Assembly (NCBI GenBank): GCA_011799875.1
Contig: CM022297.1
Span: 542,212,220 to 542,276,219, forward strand
Direction: 5' to 3'
DNA: 64,000 nucleotides
From: Thinopyrum elongatum
Taxonomy: Eukaryota > Streptophyta > Magnoliopsida > Poales > Poaceae
Below, one piece after another: positions 33,478-44,673 of the stretch (its first letter is position 1; every line of letters begins with the position of its first letter). The position numbers and the translations under genes are program-made. The notes beneath the pieces are model-generated. The model did not search any database. It was given only the letters and a program-made list of their open reading frames with translations, and was not told the origin of the DNA.

Positions 33478-34039
33478 TGTTGACATCAGATTTTGGCATG
33501 GCATAAAAGGCAAATAAGATGTCCTTGAGTGAAAGGGCTTTTAACATGAAAAGTTTCACGTCGCCGAGTGGAACAACTTTGATGTTTAGGTTATAGTCAT
33601 CCAACCTCATCTTAGAGGCCGAAATTGTACTCCGAGTGGCCGAATTTAGTGTTCCGAGTGCTTTTTGGCCGATTATGCCCTCAATACGACCTCGCATGAA
33701 GGAGCACTCTAAAGGAATTGTCTTCGTCTCGTCGAGGCAATCGATTTTCATATATAAATCATCTCAATCCGAGTTCATATGCAAAAGTTACAGTCAATAC
33801 GGTCCAGCCCGACCAGAGACAAAAATATTACGCTTGACGCCAGACACATGTTCATGAGTGTCTGATGTAGTGCGTGAGCAATTCGGCCCTCAAGAAGGCC
33901 TTGAATCGAAAAACCTTCAACATGAAAAAGTTTCGTCTCGTCGAGCCATTGACTCTCATATATAAATCGTCTCAATCCGAGCTCGTATGCGACCTAGAGA
34001 TGCAAAACAAGATCAGGCTGTGTTTTCAGTCGGGGATTC

Positions 34040-34460
34040 CGAGTGAAAAACTTACCATCCGAGTGAAAACTTTCCGATCGAGTAAAAGATTGCCGTCCGA
34101 GTGATAATATTGCCATTCGAGTGAAACTATTACAAATCCGAATGAAGACACTGTCGTCCGAGTGAAAATTTTCCGTCCGAGTGAAAATATAGTCATCCGA
34201 GTGAAAATCTTATTATCAGAATGAAAGCTTGCCGATCGAGTAAGATATTGCCATCCGAGTGAAAATATAGTCATCCGAGTGAAAATCTTATCATCGGAAT
34301 GAAAGCTTGCCGATCGAGTAAGAGATTGCCATCCGAGTGAAAATATAGTAATCCAAGTGAAAGATGGTCTTCCAAGTGAAAATTATGCCATCCTAGTGAA
34401 AGTTGCTGTCCGAGTGAAAATTCCAGTCAGGCGATCCGAGTGAAAGACTCTAATATCCGA
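34040..34460 (+). repeat. CCGAGTGAAAA minisatellite in the 5' LTR
   Basis: About twenty degenerate copies of a unit built on (AT)CCGAGTGAAAAT, 14-28 bp apart. Variants such as TCGAGTAAGAGATTGC and CCAAGTGAAAGATGG are interspersed. The same array is in the 3' LTR at about 57105-57500. It lies upstream of the TATA-like box, i.e. in the U3 region. Confidence 0.88.
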
Positions 34461-34971
34461 GTGGAGAGATTCAGGTCCGAGTGCTCCGACCAGAAGCTGA
34501 AGATGTGCCCAAAAGGTTATCTAGATGACCTCGGATGGAAAAGTCTTCAACACGGAAGTTGTGCGTATCGTCAAACGATAAACTTTGGTTTTGGGGTCGT
34601 CATCATCTGAGATAGTATACGGCCTACAAATTAACTACGAGACTCAGACAGTATAGTTGGCTGCAAGACCGAGTCTGACTGGAAGGTAAAGATGACCTCG
34701 TATAGTATTCAACATGGCTTTGTTTGAAAAAGTGATCAACATGAAAGTTGTTTGTCTCGTCGAGATGCACAAATTTGATATTTGGGCCATCTTAGTCGGA
34801 GGTCATATGCAAGCTCGACGTCCCGCGCAAGGAGCAACACAGAAGTTTGGGCCAGATTCAGACTGAATCCGAGTTGGACTAGAACTAGGACTCTAGGGCG
34901 TGAATTGATGTAATTTTTTGTAAGGAAAGCCTAGATGAATCCTTTACTTGTACGGGAAGTCCAGCCGCTGC

Positions 34972-34979
34972 TTATATAT
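34972..34979 (+). promoter_or_regulatory. TATA-like box, outer 5' LTR
   Basis: TTATATAT, followed about 60 bp later by an AACACACAATCG leader-like stretch. The matching position in the 3' LTR is 58019-58026. Confidence 0.4.
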
Positions 34980-35331
34980 GTTGGGGGTGATGGCCGATTG
35001 AACAACACACAATCGAACAAATCAATATACTACTTTTTCATCTACGTTTTATCTCTCCATCATTTTTCTCTCATTCTTCGTTGTTCCTCGAGTTTGAGAG
35101 CTATGAATCCTGAGGCTCTAGGAGCAAGCGAATCGACCAAGGGCAGCCCATAACCGCCGCACTCCCGGACAGGGTCCCTCCCGGGTGTGTGTGGGGTTTT
35201 GGGTCTCCAAAAGCGCTCGTGGACTGTCTTGCGTATCGCGCTGTCGGTCAGGTCTCCTTCGACGTGAGCTTCGGTGCATCACCCCCGGCGTCGAGGGTAC
35301 ACGTGACGTGTTCGTGTGTCAACACACTTTT

Positions 35332-35350
35332 TGGCGACTCCGCTGGGGAC
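35332..35350 (+). other. Primer binding site, outer gypsy element
   Basis: TGGCGACTCCGCTGGGGAC, 7 nt after the LTR end; TGG pairs with the CCA end of a tRNA. Which tRNA was not determined. Confidence 0.6.
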
Positions 35351-35375
35351 TAAAGATCAATCGTCATCATCCACC

Positions 35376-36315
35376 ATGTTCGATCTTCCCAAGCCATCTG
35401 AGGTAGACGTCGATAACATCGTTACACCCAGTCTTGATGAGATATCGGCTGATCATCGCCAAATCTATGAGGAGTACAAGAAGGCGCGCAAAGAGAAGGA
35501 GTTCCAGGAGTTCCTTGCAAAATTCAAGAAGGATCGCCAAGGCAACATCACTCCGATTGAAGAAATCAAGTTCCCTCCTCTTCAAGCCGAGCAGGTTAAA
35601 CCCTCTGTGAGTATTACCTTTTCTCCTGAGCAGTGGGCTGAGATTGAGAGTCGTATTGCTGATGGTAACAATCTGGTCTATCAAAATTTCATAAAAAATA
35701 CTAATGCTCAGAAAAATATATCTCAATCGTTTAGTGGTAATGGTGGTATAGCTGCTAGTATGCAAAACCCTAATCTGGCTGTACCTATTTCATCGGTGCC
35801 TCCCATGCCGATGACTTATTATCCTACCCAAACAAGTCAGATTGTGGCTGCACCCATTAATCCTATCATGAACATGCCAAGTTTGATGGCAACGTCGAAC
35901 CAAACCCTACCCGCAGGTACAACCACTCGGCCACTACCGAACTATGGTTTGGCATACTTGCCATAGTTCCTACCTACAGCTAGTAGTCCTACTCCTCCTA
36001 TGCCACTGCAACAAGCTTCATCGTGTACTACAGACGATGCCCTAGCTAATTTTAGAGAAGAGATGGCTAAGATGCTTCGAGAGAATTTTGGAGTTGAATT
36101 ACCTCGGAATCGGATTTACCAAAAACCGTATCCCGAGTACTTTGATGCCATCCAGTGCCCTCCAGGATATAAAATTCCAGATTTTGTTAAGTTTAATGGA
36201 GAAGGCACAAAAACCACATTGGAGCATGTTAGTCAATACTTGGCACAATTAGGTGAAGCAGGTTCACTAAATGAATTGAAAGTGCGCTTATTTCCTTTAT
36301 CATTAGCTGGTACCG
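35376..36315 (+). pseudogene. Outer gypsy gag, 5' half
   Basis: It starts with ATG at 35376 (context CCACCATG) and reads MFDLPKPSEVDV, a charged region KKARKEKEFQEFLAKFKKD, then a Pro/Met-rich segment. A TAG at 35964-35966 interrupts the frame, which goes on unchanged with PPMPLQQASS and the conserved FVKFNGEGTKTTLEHVSQYL of retrotransposon gag. The frame is cut at LAGT by the inner element at 36316 and resumes at 50219 with AFSWFSSLP, in phase once the 5-bp duplication is allowed for. The capsid-like domain is thus split in two. Confidence 0.9.
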
Positions 36316-37488
36316 TGTCGGAGTAATGGGCCACGGGTAGCCTGACCCGGGTCCCTGAGCATTTCAAGACATTGGGCCGGCTGCGCCCCTCAAGCATCAT
36401 GGATAAAGCGCCGCCTTCTGGTGTCCGGCTGGCTCACGAGGCCGGATGCCAGAGGACGGCCAAGCACCGAAAGACGGCCCCAAGACGGGCCGACTCCTAG
36501 CAGGCGGCCTCCAGAGAGGCCGGCTCCTAGAACAGGCAGCCCACGACGCCCTCAAAGTCTACGCCCCCATTAAGAAGACAAGACAGGATGTGGCTACAGT
36601 ATAGCCCATTCCCCCATATCCAGGGCACGGTGCAGCCACAGTGCTCCGTACAGGCAGAGATCTCCCCACGACGTGGCACTGTGGCCACCCCACCCTTGAC
36701 GTCACTCCTGCCAGGCGAAGCCCTGTTCCCACGACGGCTTGTCGGTACGGCCTGCGGGCGGCAGGCCCTACCAGGCAGCGAGAGACTAGAAGGCGGCAGA
36801 GCCTGACCAGTCGGACCGGTGGGAGGCCGGCCTCTAGCAAGCGGCCCCTCCTCCCTCGAAGTCCATGCGCCATTAAACCAGAAAAGACACGATGTGGCTA
36901 CAGTGATTTCCCACCCGACGGCGGGACTGTAGCCACGCCCCCCCCGACCAAGCACGCATCATCTGCATTACGGCTGCAGCAACAAGCAGCTGATGAGACC
37001 CGCAAGTGGCGGGAGTGGCCTGTCGACTCCGAGCCAGACCAGTCGGCGGGGCCCACCAGGCGGCGGGCCCCGGCAGCTGACAGAGAAGCCGGCGGCCAGG
37101 GACGCTGACCGATGGACCCTACACCCGGCCAGATGACTATTGTACCCCTGGGGGGTAGGCCTATATAAACCCCCCAGGGCACCCATGCAAAGGGTTCAGA
37201 CCTGTGAAGCCTAAATTCATTCAGAGTGAGGAGAGAGTCGGCCCTGCTCTCTTCTACCTCTGGCATACAGCTCAAGGAGCACCTTGTACTCACTAGTGCC
37301 TTAGTGATCATGCGGAGACCCCGCAGAGCAGGACTAGGGGTGTTATCTCCTAGGAGAGCCCCGAACCTGGGTAAAGTACGCCGGCGTTCGTGTCTACGCC
37401 TCATCCTGCTTCCAGGCACTGGCGACGTTCTACTAGCTCCCACCATGATAAGCCATCCTTAGGCATATGTCGCATCCAATTCCCGACA
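36316..37488 (+). repeat. 5' LTR of the inner gypsy element
   Basis: 1,173 bp, TG...CA ends, GC-rich with many GCCGGC and GGCGGC words. TATATAAA at 37162-37169 is a good promoter TATA box, about 320 bp before the LTR end. Confidence 0.95.
37162..37169 (+). promoter_or_regulatory. TATA box, inner 5' LTR
   Basis: TATATAAA in the context GGCCTATATAAACC; the identical box is at 49892-49899 in the 3' LTR. Confidence 0.65.
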
Positions 37489-37490
37489 TT

Positions 37491-37508
37491 TGGCGCCCAC
37501 CGTGTGGC
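37491..37508 (+). other. Primer binding site, inner gypsy element
   Basis: TGGCGCCCACCGTGTGGC, 2 nt after the LTR; the type TGGCGCCCACCGT is common in grass gypsy elements. The tRNA was not determined. Confidence 0.7.
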
Positions 37509-37801
37509 TAGGTGCACCACCGTCCGGAGACCTGTTCTGGACGGGAACCTTGTTCCTTCCTGGCAAGCGCAGCCAGCCCGGCACACCAGACGGCGCCTGC
37601 GCCGACGCGCTGCGTGGCGTGGAGGTCGTTTGCGCGGCAAGTTGCATCACCGATCTTGTTGGCGAGATTCGCCTTCCTGACAAGCCCGTATCTGACGCGG
37701 GCACAGACGACCCCGAGAGCCACCTCGTCGGCCTCCTCGACCAGCTCCACATCGGCAGCGAGCCTGCTGCAGACTTGGAGTCGGTTGGCTCCACCGACCC
37801 A

Positions 37802-39823
37802 ATGCTTGTCGATTCCGACACGGCGTCGCTCGACACATTCCCCACCAGCGTGGTGGTCTACGACGAACCGCTGCCTCGCGCGAACAGTGGCGGAGGCACC
37901 GTCACGGAGGTGCTTGTCATCGAGCATGGCGAGCACTCTGGCGGAGGTGGCCAGGATCAGCTGCAGGCGGCAATGCGGGACCTGTCCGCGCCCAAAGCAC
38001 CCGGTGCGAACAGTGAAACGCTGGAAGCATGCCGTGTCGCGCTTCTCGACAGCGCCAACAAGTTGGCGGCCATGAGATGCCTCACCGAGGCTTACCACCG
38101 CGAGATCGACCGCGCCGTCTGCGGCACGCCGGCTGCTAGCGAGCCCAGCCGCCCGGGCACGGTCCGACAGCGTGGCGCAGCCATCGCCAGCATGTTGGGG
38201 GCCGACCGCCAAGTCTACGCCTCGCCGATGGAGAACTTGCGCGCCGCCCAAGCGGCGGCGGAAGAACTGGACCGCCTGGAGGGCGACGAGCGTCGCTGCA
38301 TGACGGAGCGCGTCCAACAGCTCATCGACGCGGCCGCCGCGCAGCAGGAAGCCGGCCGCCGCATGATGGAACCCGGCTTACAGGCTAGGAACCTTCCCCC
38401 TCGCCGAGAGCACGGCGCGACCTCCCGGACGCCAACAGACGGCGCCTGCGACGGAAGAGGCCCAGAGCCGGTTGCAAGCCGCAGCCGCACACGCATCTCC
38501 ATCGAGCGCGACCAAGATGGCCGCCCACAAGCAATGGAGCGGCGGGACGGTCGTCCGCCTCCCCCGCACCGGGAGAGACGCGTTTCCCCGCCGCCTGTTG
38601 ACTACCCGACACTCGGCGACCGCCTCGGCCTTCGAGAAGGAGTCGGGGAGAACGATGCCCGCCACCGGATCGACTGCCTCAACCAATCCCTGGCGCTAGA
38701 AGAAAAAGATGCATTGGGTCCGCCTTGCTTTGGCCCCCGCATCCATGACGAGCCCTTCCCCAAAGGGTTCACCCTCCCAAGAGATACGCCCAAGTACAAT
38801 GGCTCCGTGAAGCCGGAAGACTGGCTGGTCGACTACTCCACGGCCGTCAGCATCGCGAACGGCAACAAGCGCGTTGCCGTGAAGTATGTTCTGCTCATGC
38901 TCCAAGGCACCGCCCGGACATGGCTGAACAGCCTGAAGCCCCGCAGCATCAACAGTTGGGTTGATTTCATCAAAGCCTTCAATCGCAACTTCACTAGCAC
39001 GTACAAGCGGCCACCCAAGCCTCGCCAGCTCTCCTTGTGCGTCCAAGGCCCCGACGAGTTGACTCGTGACTACCTCACACGCTGGGCCGAGCTGCGCAAC
39101 TCCTGCGAGGGTGTGCACGAGGTGCAGGCCATTGAGTATTTCACAGCCGGGTGCAGAGAAGGCACTCTGCTCAAGCACAAACTCCTCTGCGACGAGCCGT
39201 CCACCCTCGACGAGTTGCTGATCATAGCGGACAAATACGCCACGGCCGACTCCTCCATGAAGGCGGAGATTCAAGTTGATGCATCCGGCAAAGTGGCTCC
39301 TCAAGCTCCTCGGGCCCCGGCTGGTGATGCCAGTCGGCGGCAGCAGCAAAACGACAACAAGCGCAAGGTGCCACAACCGGCTTCTACAAGCCGGCAGGTG
39401 GCGACAGTCGAAGACCAGCAGCCGGAAGGACAGCCTCCTCCCAAGCGTCAGAAGGGCGGCAAGCCCAACTGGTTGCCCGCTTTCTCATATGAGCAGACTC
39501 TCGATGCACCCTGCAAGTTTCACAGCAGTGCGAAGCCGTCCAACCACGCCACTCGGAAGTGCCACTGGCTCACCAGGATCGCCAAGGGCGACGGGCTCCT
39601 GCCTCCTCCGCCTGCTGGCCCGCCGCCTCCGCCACCCCAGCAGCCGGCGGTTCGGCCAGTCGGAGCAATCCAGGACGAGTTCCCTGAAGAGCACGGAGCT
39701 TACGTCGTCTTCACCAGCGTGACTGACGACCGGTGCAGTCAGCGTCAACAGCGCCGGGAAGTGAACGTTGTCGCTTCTAAAGCTCTGGAATTCATGCACT
39801 GGTCGGAGAGGCCGATCAGTTGA
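37802..39823 (+). pseudogene. Inner gypsy gag
   Basis: The frame is open from the primer binding site, but the first in-frame ATG is at 37802 (MLVDSDTASL). The N-terminal half is Ala/Glu/Arg-rich with coiled-coil character (AAQAAAEELDRLEGDERRC). The retrotransposon gag domain is clear: YNGSVKPEDWLVDYSTAVSI, LMLQGTARTWLNSL, FNRNFTSTYKRP, CVQGPDELTRDYLTRWAELR. A cysteine-histidine motif C-x2-H...H-x4-C (CKFHSS...HATRKCHW) near 39510-39570 replaces a standard CCHC knuckle. The frame ends at TGA 39821-39823 after RPIS, where related proteins have Trp and run on into protease; the stop looks like a TGG to TGA change. Confidence 0.9.
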
Positions 39824-41476
39824 AGCCGATCTGACCACCCGGAGGTGATGCCTGCTCCGGGTTCTTATGCCATGGTGCTGGATGCCACCTTCGCTATGGA
39901 GAGGCGGGCTGCTCATTTCTCCCGAGTCCTGATAGATGGCGGCAGCAGCATCAACATCCTCTACCGTGATACCATGGAGAAGTTGGACATCAAAGAGAAA
40001 CAGCTCCAGCCCACCCGGACTGTCTTCCATGGCATTGTGCCTGGCCTGTCCTGCTCGCCGATCGGCAAGATCAAGATAGATGTCCTTTTCGGAGAGAAGG
40101 ATCACTTCCGTAGAGAGCCAATTTGGTTTAAGGTGGTTGATCTTGAAAGCCCCTACCACGCGCTGCTTGGCCGGCCCGCCCTAGCCAAGTTTGTAGCGGT
40201 CCCCCACTACGCCTATCTCAAGATGAAGATGCCGAGCACCAAGGGCATCATCACTGTGGCTGGTGACTACTAGAAGTCTGTCGCTTGTGCCGCTGCCAGC
40301 AGTCGGCTGGCCGAGTCCCTCGTGATTGCTGCCGAGAGGAGGCTCCTTGACCGGGTTGTGGCAATGGCAGGCAAGCAGCCGGAAATGCCGCCAGAACCTA
40401 AGGAGCCAGAAGCTGAGGGCTCATTCAAGCCGACGAAAGAAACAAAGAAGATACCCCTGGACCCGGAGCACCCAGAGAGGCACGCTGTCATTGGTGCAAA
40501 CCTCGACAGCAAATAGGAAAGCGAGCTCGCCGATTTCCTCCGTGAGAATCGGGACATCTTTGCATGGTCTCCTAAAGACATGCCGGGTGTTCCGACGGAT
40601 TTCGCCGAGCACAAGCTACATGTCCAACCTGGTGTCAAGCCAGTCAGGCAGCCCTTGCGCCGCCTGTCGGAAGAAAAGAGAAGAGTCATTGGAGAAGAAA
40701 TAGCCCGGCTTCTAGCAGCGGGCTTCATTATGGAAGTATTCTTCCCAGAGTGGTTAGGCAACCCAGTCCTTGTGCTGAAAAAGAATAAGAAGTGGCGCAT
40801 GTGTATTGACTATACCAGCCTCAACAAAGCTTGCCCCAAAGATCCATTTGCTTTGCCAAGAATTGACCAAGTGATAGACTCCACAGCCGGATGTGAGCTG
40901 TTGAGTTTTTTGGATGCATACTCAGGGTACCACAAGATCAAACTGAATCCAGCCGACAGGCTGAAGACCGGCTTCATCACACCATTCGGAGCCTTCTGCT
41001 ACCTGACCATGACGTTCGGCTTGAGGAATGCCGGCGCCACGTTTCAGCGTTGCATGCAGAAGTGTCTCCTCAAGCAACTCGGCAAGAACGCCCATGTCTA
41101 TGTGGACGATATCGTGGTGAAGACGGAGAAGCGTGGCACCCTGCTAGAGGACCTTAAGGAAATCTTTGAAAACTTGCGTCGTTTTCAAATCAAGCTCAAC
41201 CTGGAGAAATGTGTCTTTGGAGTACCAGCCGGCCAGCTTCTTGGTTTCCTGGTCTCAGAGCGCGGCATAGAGTGCAATCCTGTGAAGATCAAGGCCATCG
41301 AGAGGATGGAGGTGCCCACCCGACTGCTGGATGTGCAAAAATTCACCTGCTGCTTGGCATCCTTCAGCCGTTTCATCAGTCGGCTGGGCGAGAAGGCTCT
41401 TCCTCTGTACCAGTTTATGAAGAAAACCACTTTTTTCGAGTGGAATAACAAGGCGGATGAAGCTTTTTCCTGCTCA
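39824..41476 (+). pseudogene. Inner gypsy protease and reverse transcriptase
   Basis: In the same frame as gag. Protease: VLIDGGSSINILY near 39930-39968 and LLGRPAL near 40165. TAG codons at 40271-40273 and 40514-40516 interrupt the frame. RT follows: WRMCIDYTSLNKACPKDPF, LSFLDAYSGYHKIKLNP, TFGLRNAGATFQR, and the catalytic VYVDDIVVK near 41096-41122, then LGFLVSERGIE. The frame breaks at about 41470 after NKADEAF, where one base seems to be lost, and continues in the next frame. Gag, protease and RT were evidently one reading frame separated only by later nonsense mutations. Confidence 0.92.
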
Positions 41477-43950
41477 AAAAGGTGTTGACCACTCCGCCTG
41501 TCCTAGCGGCTCCGGCTGCTAAGGAGCCGATGCTTCTCTACATCGCCGCCACCAGCCGGGTGCTCAGCACAGTCATAGTTGTGGAACGCAAAGAAGACAG
41601 CAAGGCACAGCCGGTCCAGAGACCGATGTACTACCTGAGCGAGGTGTTGTCAGCCTCCAAGCATAACTACCCCCACTATCAAAAGTTGTGTTACGGTGTG
41701 CATTTCACCGCCAAGAAGCTGAAGCCGTACTTCCAAGAGCATCCAATCATGGTTGTTTGCACCGCCCCGCTTGCGGAGATCATAGGCAGCAGAGATGCAT
41801 CGGGCCGAGTGGCCAAATGGGCCATCGAGCTGGCCCACTACACCATCTTCTACCAACCTCGCACCGCCATTAAAACCCAGGCGCTGGCCGACTTCCTCGT
41901 CGACTAGGCCGAGACCCAGTACCTGCCGCCAGCTCCAGACTCCACTCATTGGCGGATGCACTTCGATGGCTCGAAGATGCGCACCGGTCTTGGAGCCGGC
42001 ATCGTCCTCACCTCTCCCAAAGGCGACAAGCTCAAATACGCGCTGCAAATCCACTTTGCCACCTCCAACAACGTGGCCGAGTACGAAGCACTCTTACACG
42101 GGCTCCGGCTTGCCAAGGAACTTGGCATTCGTCGGATCCTATGCTACGGTGACTCCGACTTGGTGGTCCAGCAGTCGTCAGACGACTGGGACGCCAAGGA
42201 TGCAAACATGGCAAGCTACCGCTTCCTCGCCCAGCAACTCAGTGGATACTTCGAAGGGTGCGAGTTCCTCCATGTGCCGAGAAATGACAATGAGCAAGCT
42301 GATGCCTTGGCAAGGATCGGCTCCACCCGGCAAGCAGTACCAGCCGGCGTCGCCCTGCAACGCCTCCTCAAGCCGTCTATCAGGCCATCACCAGAATCAG
42401 ACTCCATCTTCGTGCCGGCTCCCCCCGAGGCAGCCGTCTCGAGGACTCCACAACCCGGCCCGGGGGCTGCAGCAGCCGCCTAGGGGACTTCACCAAGCAG
42501 CCCGGGGACTGCAGGAGTCGCACCCGGCCCGGGGACTCCACAACTCGGCCCGGGGGCCGCAGCAGTCGGCCCGGGGACTTCAACAACACAGCAAAATGCC
42601 GTTGGCTCCACCCAATCGCCTCCCCTCCCAACCGTCCTCGTGCAAATAGCAATTCTGGCAGTCGTAGAAATAGCAGCACCTTCATGGGCATAGCCCATCC
42701 TCAACTTTCTGGTGAACAAGGAGCTGTCGACTGATGAAATCTCGGCCCGACAAGTGCAACGTTGGGCAGGAGCATACACCATTGTTAACAGAGAACTTGT
42801 GAGGCGTAGTGTCACTGGCGTGTACCAGCGCTGCGTGGAGCCGGAGAAAGGCCAGGCAATCCTCAAAGATATCCACCAATGCGAGTGTGGTCACCACGCG
42901 GCTTCAAGATCACTTGTTGCGAAAGCTTTCCGCCATGGTTTCTTCTGGCCAACTGCTCTAGAAGACGCCAAAGATTTGGTCCAGAAATGCAAGGGGTGTC
43001 AAAAGTTCCGCTCCAAGCCACATTCGCCGGCTTCTGCACTCAAGACCATCCCCATTGCCTAGCCCTTTGCCGTCTGGGGGCTGGACATGGTAGGACCATT
43101 CAAGACAGCGCGCGGCGGCATGACTCATCTACTTGTCGCCGTGGACAAGTTCACCAAGTGGATAGAAGCCAAACCAATCAAGAAGTTGAATGGTCCGACC
43201 ACGGTGACCTTCATCGCAGACATCACCACCCGGTATGGCATACCACACAGCATCATCACCGACAACGGCACAAACTTCGCCAAGGGCGCCTTGGCTCGTT
43301 TTTGCGTGACGCAGGGCATCCGACTGGACTTAGCGTCCGTTTCCCATCCGCAGTCAAACGGCCAGGTGGAGCGGGCAAACGGCCTCATTTTGTCTGGCAT
43401 CAAACCCCGACTGATCGAGCCTCTGGAGCGTTCAGCCGGCTGTTGGCTCGATTAGCTGCCGGCCATCCTCTGGAGCCTGCATACAACTCCAAACAAGTCA
43501 ACCGGCTTCACGCCCTTCTTCCTTGTCTACGGTGCCGAAGCCGTCATCCCGATGGACATAGAATTCGTCTCCCCTTGAGTCACCATGTACACTGAGGAGG
43601 AGGCAAAAGAAGCACGAGAAGACGGCGTCGATCTGCTGGAAGAGGGCCGGCTGTTGGCACTCAGCCGGTCCGCCATCTACCAACAGAATCTACGCCGATA
43701 CTACAATCGGAAGGTCAAGCCAAGATCCTTCCAAGAGGGAGACCTTCTGCTCCGGCTGATCCAGCGAACAGCCGGCCAGCACAAGCTCTCGGCACCTTGG
43801 GAAGGCCCCTTCATCATCAGCAAAGTTTTGGGCAACGACTCCTACTACCTGATCGATGCTCAGAAGCCCAGAGCACGCAAGAGAGACGACTCCGGCAAGG
43901 AGACAGAGCGGCCATGGAACGCAAACCTCCTTCGAAGATTTTACAGCTGA
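41467..43950 (+). pseudogene. Inner gypsy RNase H, second RNase H and integrase
   Basis: First RNase H: VLTTPPVLAAPAAKEPMLLY, PMYYLSEVLS, then a TAG at 41905. Second, archaeal-like RNase H: MHFDGSKMRTGLGAGIVL, NNVAEYEALLHGLRLA, CYGDSDLVVQQ and NEQADALARI (about 41950-42310), the hallmark of Tat elements. A Pro-rich linker with stops at 42481 and 42691 leads to integrase: a zinc finger H...H...CKGCQKF (about 42877-43005), a core with GLDMVGPFKTARGG, TDNGTNFAKGAL and SNGQVERANG, and a C-terminal domain ending NLLRRFYS at 43950. Further stops lie at 43060 (TAG), 43453 (TAG) and 43576 (TGA). All parts are in one frame. Confidence 0.92.
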
Positions 43951-44673
43951 TGCAGTATGTATCACGCTACCCTTTGTATTAAGTACGAAGACTCTGGGTT
44001 CCCCGAGAAGAACTCGGGGGCTACCCTCTTTTGTCTGCGTAATGAGTACTATGCCTATAAATGTGTCATTTCATTTTTCCGCCTGGCATCGGGTTCGACC
44101 AGTCGGCCCGGGGGCTCGCCGCCTTGTACTATGTGGTGCTTCCTGCAGCCGGACAAGTAATGCGTTGGCGCCTCAACTTTCTCCTGCCAAAGCCACAGTT
44201 CGCAGAGCGACTGTCCGGTGGGCAGGGGTTAAAGGCAGAAAAGGTGTCTGCATGAAAAATGGCTAAGGACCCAAAGCATGTACATAGTTCAGGCCGGCTT
44301 TCGCCTCGTTGACAGGCTGTAGAGCAGCCGTGCGGCCGGCTTCTACTTATCTTACTAACGCTCTAGTCAGCTAAGTACTTGCTCTCCCGAAAGTAGCTAA
44401 ATACTTGACCCAGCCGCAGTCCGCAGAGCGGCTGTTTGGCTGGCAAGACAGCAGCCAAGGGAGGGCGGCAAAGGAAAAAAGCCAAGGAGCAGAAAGCAAG
44501 GAAAGTCAGAGCTCGGCAAGAGCGCAACTTATGTAGAAGAATATCTGCATGTCAATAGGCCCTTGGCCAGCATTCAACAGAGTTTGAAATACAGCCCGCG
44601 GGTGGAATTGTGCGAATTTAACAAAGTTTGTCGAGACTGATAAAACAGGAAAAATAAAAGACAAGTCGGCGGC
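43951..44673. other. Spacer between pol and the antisense gene
   Basis: Non-coding, with several copies of GGCCCGGGGGCTC- or AACTCGGGGGCTAC-like words and GAGCGGCTGT/GAGCAGCCGT repeats. Convergent 3' ends of pol and of the antisense gene should lie here. Confidence 0.5.

Larger units (their letters stand above)
33478..35324 (+). repeat. 5' LTR of the outer gypsy element
   Basis: 1,847 bp with TGTTGACA/TGTCAACA ends. It contains the CCGAGTGAAAA minisatellite (34040-34460) and a TATA-like TTATATAT at 34972-34979, about 350 bp before the LTR end. It has one extra 21-bp repeat unit compared with the 3' LTR. Confidence 0.92.

Noticed and set aside
37508..39376. Long minus-strand frames opposite the inner gag
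   Set aside because: Shadows of a GC-rich coding strand; no motif or splice pattern, unlike the genuine antisense gene at 44674-48351.
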